Shown here: piece by piece, positions 25,937-39,659 of the stretch
Layout of the letters: the number at the start of each line of letters is the position of its first letter
Numbering within the stretch: the stretch's first letter is position 1
Assembly: GCA_014706295.1 (NCBI GenBank)
Contig: JACSVZ010000011.1
Coordinates: 766,663 to 830,662, forward strand
Direction of reading: 5' to 3'
Length of the DNA: 64,000 nt
From: Lycocorax pyrrhopterus obiensis
Lineage: Eukaryota > Chordata > Aves > Passeriformes > Paradisaeidae
Translations under genes and position numbers: made by a program
The notes under the pieces: generated by a model
What the model saw: the letters and a program-made list of their open reading frames with translations, nothing else
Database searches by the model: none
Told to the model about the DNA's origin: nothing

Positions 25937-28900
25937 CTACCCAGGACAGAGTATACAGCACACTTCCCTGGAAAAAGCCACAAACACAGATATTTGCATC
26001 ATTTCCAAATCTGCCCATTCTGCAGACAGTTATTCATCAAGCACAGCTCGAAGAGACCATTTTGACCACTGCCCACTCCCCTCTCCCAGTTGCCACCAGT
26101 TTGTGCATTACCTGCAGAGTGACTCCCCAGTCACCCCAGGGGACAGCCCTGGCCACGCCAGCAGGGCTGGGTGCCTGTGCCCTCCCTGAATTGCCATGGC
26201 CCAGGCAGTGGCTGAGGCAGGTCTCTCCTTCACCTGCCTTTGGCACAGCCAGTAGTGCCTGTTTGCTTTGAAATGCACAGGTATGGGGGCAGGATGAAGG
26301 GAAGGCTTCAGCTTTATGGAAATGTTATGAAAAGCTCTTCCAAAATTGCTTCTCGGGTAGTAAAAAAAGAAAGGGGAAGCGAGTATTGTTAACAAAACAG
26401 AGCCCCTTGAGACAAATTTTATTTGCCAAGCAATGTACACAAAAACCAGATTAATTAAAGTTACATTCATATATTTTAAACAGCCTTAAATTATTCATTT
26501 CCATTTTAAAAATATATGCAAGCACAATTTCTTCAGCAATAAATTTTTAAGATGGTGGGACATTTTACATCATACTATTCTCTGGAGACTTTTCCTTGCA
26601 TCTTGGGTTGTTCATGAAGCCAGGAATAGTGGAATAGGAAGGACTGGATGATATTAAGCAAGGCATTTCTGCATCTGGACTCACTGGGCACAAACACTAG
26701 AAGCAGCTGAAGTGGAAAGAGGGAACTGGAGGCCCCATGTGCTGCTGAGCTGGCACACACCCCAAGGAGCAGGGCCAGAGTTCAGTGCTCTTCCACAGGG
26801 ATGCCCACATCAGGTTTACTACCACAGGCAGCTGCTGCAGGCTCCGTCTGTGTAGAGTGCAGGAGCTCAACACAAAGTTTTTTGTCAAAAGCAGAGAATT
26901 TAAATTCTCTGTTCTGCTGCTGTGACCCCTGAGTGAGCCTTCCAAATCCGGCTGTTGAGCTTGCTCTCACTGCCACCCTCCAGAACAAGATGATGTCTCC
27001 ACTACTCCCCTGAGACGCTGAACTAGTGCTGAACAGAACTTCCCTGCTTAAGCTAAGAGGCAACTCCTATGTAAACATTTCCTACCATCTGTGTGGACAA
27101 ATGAAGTCACCCTTTCACAGGACAGCATCTCTTTCCATTCTAAAATTGTCCAAAGCAAGTGGTTTAATAGACCAGTAAGCCACAAATTTGCACAGAATTT
27201 TTAATTCAATGCTTTACTTTTCAAGCTGCAAATTGAATGAAGTTTTACACACAGGTGATATACAGAAAAGTCTTCATAGGCTGAGATTTAAGTCACCAAG
27301 TTCTTGTAATTTGTTCGTAAAAATGGGGGACAATAAAAAGCATCTAACCTGCCTCTCCTCAACTCCACAGAGTGAGCAGAATGTGCAGTGAAGCACTGTC
27401 AGAATTGGTGCTTGATGTGAAGAACAGCCACTGAAGCTGAAGCTTGCAAGTTTTTGACAATTAAAGCTCTACCCTGCTGTCCTTCAGTGAAGCTGATGGG
27501 AGGTTTGCCTGAAATTGGTTTTGTGAAGCCAACAATGTGAGACTGTCATGAATATTTTAAAGTAAAGGAGTTGGAATACTCTAATGATCTTATGTAAATC
27601 TAGTCTAAGAATTTAACTGGTAGTTTTTTTGAATGGGTCATTAAGCAGGGGAGAAAAGGTTGGAAAGCAGCCTGAAAAGGAGAACATTTTCAAAAGCCGA
27701 AATACTCCCCAAATGCTCCAGAGCCATCCAATTAATCTAGCTTGGGGAAGCCAAAGGAGAACAAAGTGACAGAGCATCAAACACGTGAGTAACTATAGGC
27801 AGATGCTCCAGTTTGTCAGGAGACAGCAGGAAGTCAGTAATGTGTAGTTACCAGGCTTAAATGCTGGATTTGAACTTTATATACATTTTAAAATACCTGT
27901 GATTTAGCATTTTGCTCCTTATCATTAGTGCTAAAAACAGAAGTCCTTGCAAAAATTCCAGATTAAGCAACAGTACGAAGCATGGTGGTGCTACCACTGG
28001 TGAGAGTGCCAGCACCTCATGGTTCTCTGGCTCACCTAAAGCCTCACCACTGCACAGTCTGCTGCAGGACACTTGTTTGATTAGCTGTTCAACTAATTCT
28101 TTTTTTGCTGTGAAACAGCACAAATATTTCTTAAGAAATTGCTTTTTTAAAAATACCAAAAAAACTGCCCTTGGCAGTGAAAGGACTTTTAATGCCTGAT
28201 TTCCTTAGTCTTTACGTGAATGCATACTATTATTTGGAATGTGGGAAGAGCATATTTATGAATATTTTTGGTGAAGAAGTGATTGGGGTAAGGCTGCATG
28301 TGCACAGTAGACAAACAGTTTTACAGTCTGTCTGGCACAGCTCACTCATTAAATCCCATCAGTTTTCTGTTGACTTTTCTCTTGAAGATTTATTCCAGAA
28401 GCAGCACTACATCAGCAGCATCTATGCCACTACTATTAATTGTAAATAGTAATTATTTGCATGTATTTGGGATGTTGAAATAAATACATACTTATTGAGC
28501 TCGTGCCCAGGGAAAGGGCTTTTCTTCAATGTAAGGTCTGATTGAGCTGTACTCAGAATCTTAACTGCTGTCCAGCCCTACTCCTCCCATGCACTGGTGT
28601 TGTAGTAGGTTCTTTCCTGGGCTCATGAGTTTTGAGCTAAGGATTGAGGGGCACCTTGTGACCAGCTTTTATCTGGATTGCCAGCATTGCTTGCTCAGGG
28701 AGACAGAAGGCATCAGTAACCAGGATATGTTTAGATCATATTCCCACAAAACGCCACGAGAGACTTTTTTCTCTAATTCCTGCTGTAAAAGCTCTGTTCC
28801 TGTCTGATCCTCATGACTGCAGCACAATGTCCAAGTTCCTGGCAACCTGCAAGACGCCCTCTTTACCTCTCTGAGGTAAGAAAGAGCCCTTGTCTTTGTC

Positions 28901-31900
28901 TGGTGGCAGGGAACTGAGGTTCTGCAAGGGTGACTGTCCCCACCGAGGCCACAGTGACAGCAGGCAGAGTGTGCACTGCACAGTCAGGCCACTTTGGGCT
29001 GGTCAAGCACCACTCACATAACCACTGTAAAAGAGGCTGCAGAACAGCAGTGGGGCACAGATTTAGGAACCCTCCCTCTGTATTTCCAGGGTTTGGCAAA
29101 TTTTTCAATGTAGCAGTCATCTGAAATACTTGGGTCATTAGAATGGGTCAGCTACTGCACATGCAAATACCTGAATTAGCTTTAAAGTGGTGTGTCTCTG
29201 AAAAAATGATCCTAGTATAAATACCAAATAATTTTTTTATGAAGAAAAAAATCAAGTTTTCATGGTTTTACCTAGAGGTAGTGTTGATGGCAGCAATTCT
29301 GGGAAAAGACAAGCTTGGGTTTATGTGACAAACAGGTCTTCACAAATTACTGAGGCTGTTTTGTAAGCAAATGGTGACCCACTGAAATGAGTCATGCAAT
29401 ATACAGAAAAGATCTGGGGCCATTCCAGTGATTTAATAAGACAAGGACAATGCCAAGTACAAACAGAAGTAAAGTTTGGAAAAAACTGTGACAGTGAAGC
29501 CTCCTGCAAATAGCTAATCCAGATGATTAAACCAGAAAACTATTCAGATAGATATTGTCCCTAGTAATGTACTTAGTGACTTCACAAAAGAACTCAAAAT
29601 TTGGTGTTTATATGTGCTAGAGAAAGAATTGATACCCAAAGATGTGCTCATCATAGACAAAAACATTTAGATTGCTTTTAGGGAGAATTAAGAGACCTAG
29701 ACCATTCAGAAAAGTGAATAAATAACTATTTTGTTGACAAAATAACTAAAACAGGTCAGAAGAATTTTACCTAAATTGCTGGTTACAGGTCAGACACTTG
29801 GGAATGTCTTTCTCTGTGCTCCAGATCAAGGAATCCAAATTCCTCTCTGTTTTTCTCCCTGACACCAAGTGTCTGCTTTGGCCTCTGTTAGAGTACTCTC
29901 CCCTAAATTTGCAGGAGGCTCATAAAGCAAAATAACACTTCCCATCCAAACATCAAAAAGTAAATTTGTAATGGAGATGGCAGCTGAGTAGCAAATGGCT
30001 TGGTGTAAACACATCTCATATGTTTCCTACATAAACGCTATGCTTGAAAACACCACACTGATCAGGAGGGTCATAGTTTTGCATGCCGTGAAGCACCAGA
30101 AGCATTTCTTTCATTCTTATTAGGAATTAAGAGGTAGGAAATAATTCTCTATACTATTGATAAGGTTGGAAAGTGTTGCCTATATTTAGACACTACAATA
30201 ATCTCCCTTTCACAACCCCTGTAACAGGTCAGCATTTTGGATATTTATAAACTGGTTCATCAGTGCTTCCTTCCCTCCCATGTCAAATTACACAAACAAT
30301 GAACAGGAGCACAAAAATTCACCTAGGGCCAGGGTATTATTGATCATAATCATAACATTCCAGTGTCAGCAGCTTACATTTACTGCTGCACTAAATATTA
30401 ATAAGGGTTAACGCTAAGTTATTGGCATTATTATAGAAAGAAATTGGATATCACATTTCTGTGTAAATTCCACCTTTTCATCCTGTAAATATCAGTGCAT
30501 GTTAAATATTTGAATTTCCACTGTATTAAAGGTTCTAAAGTTCAATGGTAATTAGTGCAATCAGGTGCCAGATGATTCAGTTCCCAGGAGAGCGGTATTA
30601 TAGAAGGAACTATGGCAAAACTCCAAGGCCTGAATCTGTAGTATAATTAGTAGAAACCTCACATTTTTAGCATAATATAATACTTACATCATTTGTTCTG
30701 TGCATTTTGCAAAGCACTACCCATAAAAAAATTTGAAGCACCTTAATTTGACAAAAATAAGAGTTAAATTATCTTATAATGCTGATGTTAATGTTTGACA
30801 GAGAACACAAAGTACCTTAGAAAAAGCCTAGTTAGTTGGGTAGACATTTCTGCAGCACAATCTGGAAATCAAAATTACATAAATCTAAGTGCTGTCTAGT
30901 GTTCCCTAATATTTACTCTAAGTCTCATTTTCCTCCTACCAGAGTAATTTCTGTTTCACAGGTTTGATACTGAACCCACTATCAGTGAGAGGCGGTACCT
31001 CAGAAATGAGAGCATACGTATCTGTCATCAAAGAAAAATAACTAAACTGTGCACAACAATTAGCCATCAATTCAAAATCTAATTTTAGATCCTTGATTCT
31101 GGAAAACCTGACAAATAGTTGTGATTTCACTCCCATGAACAGCACTAAGGGATCACTGAAACAACACAGTTAAGACCTTGCATATAGGAAATGATGTCTT
31201 TCTGGAGATCATTTGATTCCAAAGGTAAATTCAAAGATTCCTGGTGCTTATGTCTTATTAAAAAAAAAAATCTCCAGAGACAATATTTTAATTAAAGCAA
31301 TATAATTTCCTCGAATACACAATTTCCTCTCTGTCCCTCGGTCTGTCCAGCCTGGCCTTAGGTAACAGGAACAGTTTTGTAATCACCAGCATTAATGTAA
31401 CCCTTGTTTCCTACAGATTTGTATGTCTTCATTAGCAGAAAAACTGAGCTGTTCAGGCTGAAGCTTTTCTAGCAGTTGGGACATTTTTAAAGTAGTTTTG
31501 TCTTGCACATTCTTGCGCGCTATCTGGCATGAGAGCTCACAGTGACCCACCCCTTCCCTGAGCGGAGGCATTTGCTGGGCTTTCTTACCCAGGTGCCAAT
31601 TCCATGAAGCTGCTAAGAGTGTAATTCTTGCTCCTTTTGCCTGATCTTGACTAGTGGGTTCAACAAGTATGAGAGGCAGGAAAACACATATGGATGTATA
31701 CACTTGTATAAGTCTTTTCTCCACATAAGCCAACTTGTTTGTAGAAGAACTGTGTGGCCCACGCCTGCAGGGACACAGCACGGAGAGTGACTCGGTGAGT
31801 ACAGACACTGTGCAGCTGCTTGCTGTCAGTGCTGTGTCTGGAAACCCAAAACTGACTCTTCCCCCTGCCCTACTCCCACCTTATTCAATGTCCTCAGAGT

Positions 31901-32221
31901 TCAGCCACTCCCCCCAGGTAGCCTCAAAGGGAGAATCATTACAGCTACACAATAAACAATGCCCTGATAAAGGTTGTCTTCATCATTTTATATTGCTGGG
32001 ACCCATTCTTCTAACCTTTCTTCGGAGAAGCTCATGTGGTATTACGTTAAATAATCACCTAATCTAAATGACGCTGCAACATGCACATACCCAGTGCACC
32101 ACGTAGGTGTTTTCCCCAGCTAAGGAAACTGACTGTGCCACGCTGATTAGTACTTAAAACAAACGAGCCTGGACATGTTAGGTCTGTCAAGAGCTGCGTT
32201 TTCTGTGTTTCACACAACATT
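25937..32221. other. Noncoding stretch, weak exon candidates only
   Basis: No transposon or RNA gene is visible. Two weak splice-bounded segments occur: 28823-28875 plus and 31589-31764 minus (see findings). The region 30.33-30.72 kb is AT-rich with a TAATTA core beside E-boxes (CAGGTG and CAGATG), resembling enhancer-type conserved sequence, but this is only an impression. Confidence 0.5.
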
Positions 32222-34411
32222 CATAGAATCACAGAATATGCTGAGTTGGGAGGCACCCATCAAAACCATCCAGTCCAACTCCTGGCCCTGCACAGACACC
32301 CCATCAATCCCACCCTGTGCATCCCTGAGAGCGTTGCCAAACTCTTCTTGAGCTCTGGCAGCTGCGGGGCCAGGACCATTCCCTGGGGAGCCTGGGCAGT
32401 GCCCACCACCCTCTGGGGGAAGAACTTTTTCCTGATCTCCAACCTAAACCTGCCCTGGCACAGTTCCAGCCGTTCCCTGGGGTCCTGTCCCTGGTCAGGA
32501 GAGCAAAGAGATCAGAGCTACCCCTTGTGACGATGTTGAAGACCCCAGTGAGGTCTGACCTCAGTCTCCTCTTCTCCAGGCTGAACACACCAAGTGTCCT
32601 CAGCTGCTCCTCATTGAGGGCTTCCCCTCCAGACCCTTCCCCATCCTGGTGGCCTCCTCTGCACTCTCTAATAGCATCGTTAGCATCTTTTTTATCCTGT
32701 GGTGCCCAAAACTGCCCCCAGCACTCGAGGTGAGGCCGCCCCAGCCCAGAGCAGAGTGGGACAATCCCCTCCCTGGCCTGGCTGGCAATGCTGGGCCTGA
32801 TGCCCCCAGGACAGGGATGTCCCTCCTGGCTGCCAGGGCACTGCTGACTCAGATCCAGCTGGCCATTGACCAGGACCCCCAGGTCCCTTCCCACAGCTGC
32901 TCTCCAGCCTCTCATTCCCCAGTCCATCCACACAGCCAGGGGTGCCCCATCCCAGGTGCAGAATCCAGCACTTGCCTGTGTTAAACTTCACACGGTTGGG
33001 GATTGCCCATCTCTCTCATTTGTTGAGGTCTCTCTGTAGGGCTTCTCTGCCCTCAAAGGAGTCAACAGCTCATCCCAATTTAGTGTCATCAGCAAACTTC
33101 CTTAGTGTTCTTTGAGACCTGGGTCCAAGCCATTAATGAAGATGCTGAAGGCACAGGGCCAAGGATGGAGCCCTGCAGAACCCCACAGGCCCCCAGTCTG
33201 ATGTCACCCTTTGTGCCTGACCCGTGAGCTCACCCATCCCATGATGTGTTTATCCAGCCGAACGCTGGGCATTTTGTCCAGAAGGATCCTGGGAGAGATG
33301 GTATCAAAAGCTTTACTGAAGTCCAAAAAGATTCCTTCAGCTGGCTTCCCTTGATCAACCAGGTGGGTTACCCTGCTGCAGCAGATCAGGTTTGACAAGC
33401 AGGACTTTCCCCTCCTGAAGCTGTGCTGGCTGTGACCGATGACTGCGTGGTCCTCGCGGAACCTCAACACCTCCCAGAATAATCTTTTCCATTTTACCCG
33501 GCACTGAGGTGAGACTGACAGTCCTGTAGTCTCTGGGGTCCTCCTTCTTGCCCTTCTTGAAAATCAGGATACCATTCACCAGCTTCCAGTCAGCTGGGAC
33601 CACCCCAGATTCCCAAGACTGCTCAAAAATCATCAAGAAAGGTTTTGCAATGACATCAGCAGCTCTTTGAGGATTCTTGGATGAATCTCATCAGGCCCTA
33701 TAGATTTGTAGGGGTCCAGCTGCAGCAGCAGATCCCACACAATTTCAGGGTCGACTGGGAGTTGATCACTGTCACAGTCATGGTCCACCAGCTCAGGGCA
33801 CTGAGACCCCCTTGGTCTCTGATCTGTGTTGAAAACAGGCAAAAAACACAATAAACACCTCTACCTTGTCCCTGTTCCTATTTGTGAGGTGACTATCCTC
33901 ATCCTGGAACCAGACAATGTTATTTCTACACTTCCTTTTGACATTAATATATTTGAAAAAACTCTTTTTTATTGTCCCCCACATTCCTAGCAACTTCAAC
34001 TCCAACTGAGATTTGGCTGCATGGATTTTCTCCCCATGGTGGTGAGCAGCATCTCTGTATTCTTCCCAGGGCACCTGAACTTGCTTCCACTGGGTGTATA
34101 CCTTCCTCTTTTGCTTAATTTCCAAGAGGAGATTCCTGATCAGCCAAGCCACCCTTCTGCCTCACCTGCTTGACTTCGGACATTTGGGAATTGCTGCTCC
34201 AGTGCCTTTAGGAGGTGGTGTTCAAAAAGTGACCAGCACTGATGGACCCAGTACCTGCCACAGCATTTTCCCTGGGGATTTTACTCACTAGTTCCCTGAG
34301 CAGCCTGAAATCTGCTCTACTTAATAAAGTATGGTTTCTAAACTCCTGTTTGATTGACAATTTAATATCTTTTTGGATCTTTCGCCCCCCCCCCCGAAAA
34401 AGGTTCACCAC
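32222..34411 (-). mobile_element. CR1 LINE, 5'-truncated copy, about 2.2 kb
   Basis: The left edge reads TCATAGAATCACAGAATATG, the reverse complement of the avian CR1 octamer tail, so the element is on the minus strand with its 3' end at 32222. Rightwards it carries the CR1 3' untranslated region and then much of ORF2 in reverse. A C11 tract sits near the right edge (34385-34395), and similarity to CR1 fades at about 34.4 kb. The endonuclease region is absent. The copy is therefore 5'-truncated and immobile. It has the same 3'-end type as the plus-strand copy at 58.1 kb. The right boundary is approximate. Confidence 0.93.
32304..34300 (-). pseudogene. CR1 ORF2 (reverse transcriptase) remnant
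   Basis: Read right to left on the minus strand, typical CR1 ORF2 segments appear in order. A pre-RT segment contains SRADFRLLRELVSKIP (about 34.3 kb) and then KINAAKSQLEL-like and FKYINVKRK stretches (33.8-34.15 kb). Next come PYKSIGPDEIHPRILKEL (33.7 kb), KKGKKEDPRDYRTVSLTSVPGK (33.5 kb) and FLDFSKAFDTISP (33.3 kb). The catalytic FADDTKLG block is at about 33076-33099, followed by the thumb and C-terminal part to 32.3 kb, including FSLEKRRLRSDL. In an intact element this protein copies CR1 RNA into the target site. Here it is split among different frames by frameshifts and stops, for example between 33.2 and 33.0 kb, and cannot be functional. The plus-strand open frames in 32.2-33.0 kb are its antisense shadows. 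Confidence 0.92.
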
Positions 34412-37400
34412 TTCAAATGAACAGTGCTGTGCTTTTAATCAAATGTCAGGTTTAAACATCTCAGCTCCAGTCCTTTGGTGGAAAGCGTTAGGCAATACAG
34501 GGCATGTCAAATTGAGTAAAGCAGGAACAGCCTAGTAGAAGAAGAGAGCTCCAGAATATGTTCTCCTGCTTCAAGGTTGTCTCTTAGGTTGAAGATTAGA
34601 TGTTCATTTGCCTTGGCTTATGTCAGGGAGTGCTGCCTTGACTTGGAGAAGAACTTCCATCCCCTCAAAGTGCAGACTATGCTATATTTAAGGCTGCAAT
34701 CTTGAACAAAGTGATCCCTTTTATATATTGCTATACTTGAACAAAACAGATATTTTCCAATCACTTCAGAGGAGTCTCACAGTAAAAATCTCTCATTCTC
34801 CTCCCAGAGAAGGTTTATGTAAATCTTAATTACTGCATCACAGTTCCAATATTTACTGACATGCTGTAAATCCATTGTGTACAAAGCAGACTAGGATCCA
34901 ATAATAGAGGCATTGTTTAATTATATGTTTATTAGAGCAGTAAAACTAATAATCCCCAGTAAAATCTGAAAATTATCCCGTCATGATAGAGTAATCACTG
35001 TCCTTTCAGCGCAGGATAAAAGCACAGCAAACAGACATTGCTGTATCACAAAGCTGGAGCAGGCACAGCGACACGGCTCCCAAGCCCAATTCATACTGTC
35101 AGCCTCACACAATGCATTAGAAAAGCAATGGTATAATTCAGCTTTCGGTGCCTATATCAATTATTTCATTTCAGTGGGTCTCACTCACAGGGAATGGATT
35201 CTAAAAGCTCATTTTATACACACAGTTCTGATCCAAAGCCAGAAACAGTTAGGGGGTCTTCCCTTTGGATCAGCCATATGTGAATGAGTCCAATGCTGAC
35301 AAGCCCCCTCTGGGGCAATTCAACAGCGTTCTGGCAAGATTTTTTTGGTATGTACAGAGTACATTCCTGTTCAGTCAGGTAGCATAAAGGCATTTTGCTT
35401 TTTGCGGTTTACTGTGCACATGTCCTCTTGGTTACAGTGTCCCATAATGCATGAGAATGCTGGCTGGTCATGTAACAGAGAAAATGTATATTTATTACCA
35501 GCTTTCCCTATAAATTAATTCTAATGTGGAGAAGAACACTTATTACAATGTGCATGCATTTTTCCATGTGGAGACAAAGCATCGATGTCTCTTTATCCGC
35601 TTGTGAGTTAAGAAGCTGTTCTTTAGCTTGTGGGCTGTGGCTGTTGCTAAGACAACTGCGGTGCAGCCATTTACAATGTCCGTGATCATGCACCACAAGC
35701 TGTAATTTACCCACAGGTTCCTCATTTACTAGAGCAGAGAAACAGCAGGATGGCTGCTGCACCATGTCCCACATGATATGAGTACTATGAGCAGGGTATG
35801 AGTGGCTGTCACCACCTGCTCTGGGTCTAAACAGATGCTGCATTTGAAAGGAAACCCAATACTTGGTAAATGCTTTATCAAAGGAAAGTGTAACCTCTGA
35901 GCCTGGGAAAGGAAAGGAAGGAAAACCCTCCCACTTTGTAATTGCCTCAAATAAAACACAACTGTCCACATTATAGACTTTTGAAAGACTTCCTCAGTTT
36001 TGGTGCACACCTGTAATGAGATCTAAATGTAGGAGTCCTTCAGAGAAACAAGCAAGAAACAGCACAGTCTAAGGCTTTGCATTTTGTTGCTCCATTACCT
36101 GGGAAGGAATAGAGCAGTAATTAGGATTCTCATGCAGAGCCAGCAGTACTTCATGTAGTGTGTTTTACCACTTGGGAGGATGAGCTAACAACAAAAGTTC
36201 TTTGCTCTGTAACAGACAGTTAACTCTGTAACTGGTCTGTACCATGTTGTTCACTTTCTGGGAACACCTTCAGGATCAGTCACCAACGTTCAAGTGTCCA
36301 ACCTTGTCAAGAGGAGCACTCCTACAGTACAGCCTTCCCTAGTGCCAGCAGGGTTCTGCAGTGCACGGAGTTAATTTGGCCAGCAGAGGCTTACATTCCT
36401 GTACTGGCTAAAATATAAAATTGGGGGGCTATTCTAAAGCTGGTATGTTGTAATCCTATGACCATGCAAAAGTAAGTGATGAGTCACTAAAGGTTAGTAA
36501 GACAGGGATGAGGGGAGCGGTATGTGCCGTGAGCGGGCTGGGCTGAGCAGTCCCTACTTGCACAAAGGCAGGACTGGAAGACATGGAGGCTAACCAGGCA
36601 AGAGAAAGAAGAGAGCACCTGAACACTCAGATTACTGGAGGAGCTATTAGGGCAGCAGCACCTGTCGACAGAATTCGGTAAGGCGCTCTGATATTTCTGA
36701 ATTTCAGTTTTTAAATCTTCACAGCACTTGCAGTGCACAATGGTGTCATATTGTTGCTGCAATGACACTGAGACATCAGAAAAAGCCTCTGCTTGTCTTG
36801 TTTTGTATATCCAGTCTTCATAGACATGCACCTTGTGTTCAGGGGCTTGTCAGCACCGAGCAGTCGTGTCTGCATTACTGCTGATAACGAGCATTAGTGA
36901 GGAAAGAATTGAAAGACAACTATAGAAGGTAACTATGAAATGCATGTCAAGTATTCATTTTCTTGTAATCCAGTACTTCCATTTCTCTGAGAGTCCCACA
37001 CGTCACCAAGACATTTGTAACTACAGGTTCCCACTCCAATTTTCTTGTGGACATCAACCAAGCCAGTCTCCTTACTTGAACAGTGTTTCACACTCTACAG
37101 TATATAGGACTTTAAAATTCTTCTTCTGCCTCCTTGTTTTGTCATGTATTTATTTTGTGCATAACTATTTTAGTTTACTGCGATAAAATCCGTTCTCCTT
37201 AAGGCACAATCTATAATGAATAAATAAAAAATGTTATTTTGTTCAGAATGTGTTATGAACAGCTTAGTATCAATTTTAAGGAAGTGTGACTAGCTTCCTA
37301 ATGGCTTCTTATTTCAGTTATTTGTAGCTGCAACTAAGCCAGAATCATTCCTATTAAAGCACTTGAGAGGTTTTTAGCAATGCTTAGATGTGCCATCAGT

Positions 37401-39659
37401 AAGACATTCTACATAACACACCTAAAAATAGAACTGTTTCTAGAGATCATACAGGAAACATGCCATAAGGGAAATATGCTTATGATAAAATAGATTTCCT
37501 ATACATATTCTTAGCTTCATAAAGCCACTCGAGAATCCCATTTTAGAGACAAGAAATTTATGTACCTTAATCCTTATTTATGTTGCTTTAAAATCAAACT
37601 ATCTTCCAAGCTGCTCATGTCTGAATGTTCCAGTTATGTCCTAAAGGCTCAGCACTTTGGGAAAATTTCTGCCTTGCAGGACGCTGATTTCAGATTTAGG
37701 TTTTGAGTATTATTTTCCATACTTGGAGTCACAGTGGAATCCAATATATCTGAACTCAAGAAACTAGCCCAAATTTTTCTGCAGCGATTCACATCTCCCA
37801 GGCTTCAACAAATACTTTGATCAATCTATTCATTCCCTGATTTCAGCTTCATAATGGAGTTCTCCAAATTCCATGGAACTCTGTGGGACTGCTGAGCATG
37901 AAAGAAATGCCAGAGCAGCAAGTGAGGTGCACATGTACATCCCACTGAAAGTCTTTCTCCTGGTGCTCCTTCCTGCATTCCTTGCCTTTTTCCCAAGAAA
38001 CACATTGACAGCATGAACATTACAATCAACTCTTAAAACACTACAGATATTCAAATCCGAGGACGGGTTCCTGTTGTTCTTCCTTTTCTTTTCAAATAGG
38101 TCTGTTACTCAGCCATCCATTTACTCACTCTTACATTTCCCTGTCATCACTGGAGCTGAGCAACTTCCACAACAAACAGGCAAGTCCTTTGGGCTCCATG
38201 CATTATCTGGATCTTGGTTTTCCTAGTATGACAGAAACAAATTCAAGAGAGAAATTTTATTTTTAGGTAGAGGAGGGTGAGTGTTTGATACTGTTTGAAC
38301 TGTTCTGGTCTACCCAGGAAATACCTCCTTGAGTAGTGACTGTTCGTAAATGCATTGGTGCAAGCACATCCCCAGGGTCTGTGTTCCCTACCTTCCCCCC
38401 ACAGCATGGGGGTGGTACATCCTGATGTCTGCGTCTACCAAACGTTGTCCACACGGCTTCAAACCACAGCCATCACACTGGAATTTGAAGCTGCCCAAGA
38501 CCATGGTCAAGAGTTAGACATCGTCCAGCATACTTAGCAGGTCCTTTATTTTCCTTATAATAGTACCTCTAAATAAGCCAAAAAAAATTTTTTTGCAAGT
38601 AGTATAAGAGGAACTAGAGAATGTCTTATGTGTCCCCTAACTGTAGGAGTGGTTCTTAGAAGAATGAACTTCTCCCTCTGCTACCTGGCTGGACAGCTGC
38701 TGCTGCTGAGTTTTGACATGGATAGTATTAATGACAGTCATTTTTGTGGAAAGACAAAACCTCAGTGTTCTCTTCACCTGTCTTTTTAGATAATGGTAGA
38801 GATTGCTGTCCTATTCCTGAAGGAAAAACAAAAAAGGTCTATAAATTCACTTAGATGTGTGTATTCATCTTTCTATACATTACTCTTTATTTTTAATTTT
38901 TACCACATTATGTCATTCCTATTTATCAACAACCTGACTTCCCTTCTAATGTATTACATTTTAAAATCCCTTCAAGAGTATGATAAACAATTCAGTGTGA
39001 CGCAAAACATGATTCGTTAAGATATTCCACTAAATCCTTACAAGCCCCTTGTCTGTCAGTTAAAAATCACAAACTATAATGCAGGTGCTTCCTCACTTCC
39101 CATCACCATGTACTTAGCCAAAAAGGAAGGAGTTAATTTCAGTACAGAAGAGCAAAGTCCACTAATTTAATTCCTTTCTTATTGACTCATTTCTCTTAAA
39201 TCAGTTTAAAGAGCAGGTACTTTGTTTTAGAGATTGAATCACAGTCTCCCTTTGGAAAGGCAACCCCTGTCAATATCACAGATATGAAAGGGGTCATGAA
39301 AATTCATACCTGTTCGGATCCCTATAGGGTGATATTTATCCCTGTTGAGTCAACTGCAAAAGTACTCAATTCAAAAGTAAAATAATGTTATAAATGTCAT
39401 AAAGGCTGGACCAGGAGTGATTAGAAATAAAAGAGAAGAAATGGAGTAGGCCCCAAAAATGTAGGATTTCTTTTCATTATTATACAGATAAAAATTGTGT
39501 ATATACAAATTTGCATTTGAAGGGATGTATGTTAGGTAGTAAGTCAATACTTCAAGGAGAAGAGAGGAAGCAGTGAATCACTCAAAAGACCAGAGACAGC
39601 AGTGACTGAAAGATCTGTTGGGCTGCATTTTTGACTGATGGAAGCATTTTCATTTTCCA
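34412..39659. other. Noncoding stretch, no recognised gene
   Basis: Unique AT-rich sequence. The minus-strand frame at 36487-36831 contains a varied segment (YDTIVHCKCCEDLKTEIQ) that looks protein-like, but it has no ATG start, no convincing acceptor and no recognised family, so it is not called. An A8T7 tract occurs at 38580-38594. No transposon is visible. Confidence 0.5.

Noticed and set aside
27600..27690. Acceptor-like CTCCTTTTCAG on the minus strand followed by a 23-codon frame
   Set aside because: It would have to be a terminal exon, and no polyadenylation signal or partner exon is evident.
32246..32984. Plus-strand open frames of 94 and 111 codons
   Set aside because: They are antisense to the minus-strand CR1 copy and owe their openness to its GC-rich 3' part.
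36487..36831. 114-codon minus-strand frame with a protein-like segment
   Set aside because: It starts at GTG, has only a weak acceptor and no convincing donor, and no family is recognised.
38580..38594. A8T7 palindromic tract
   Set aside because: A short A-tract/T-tract junction of this kind is common in AT-rich DNA and has no supporting context.
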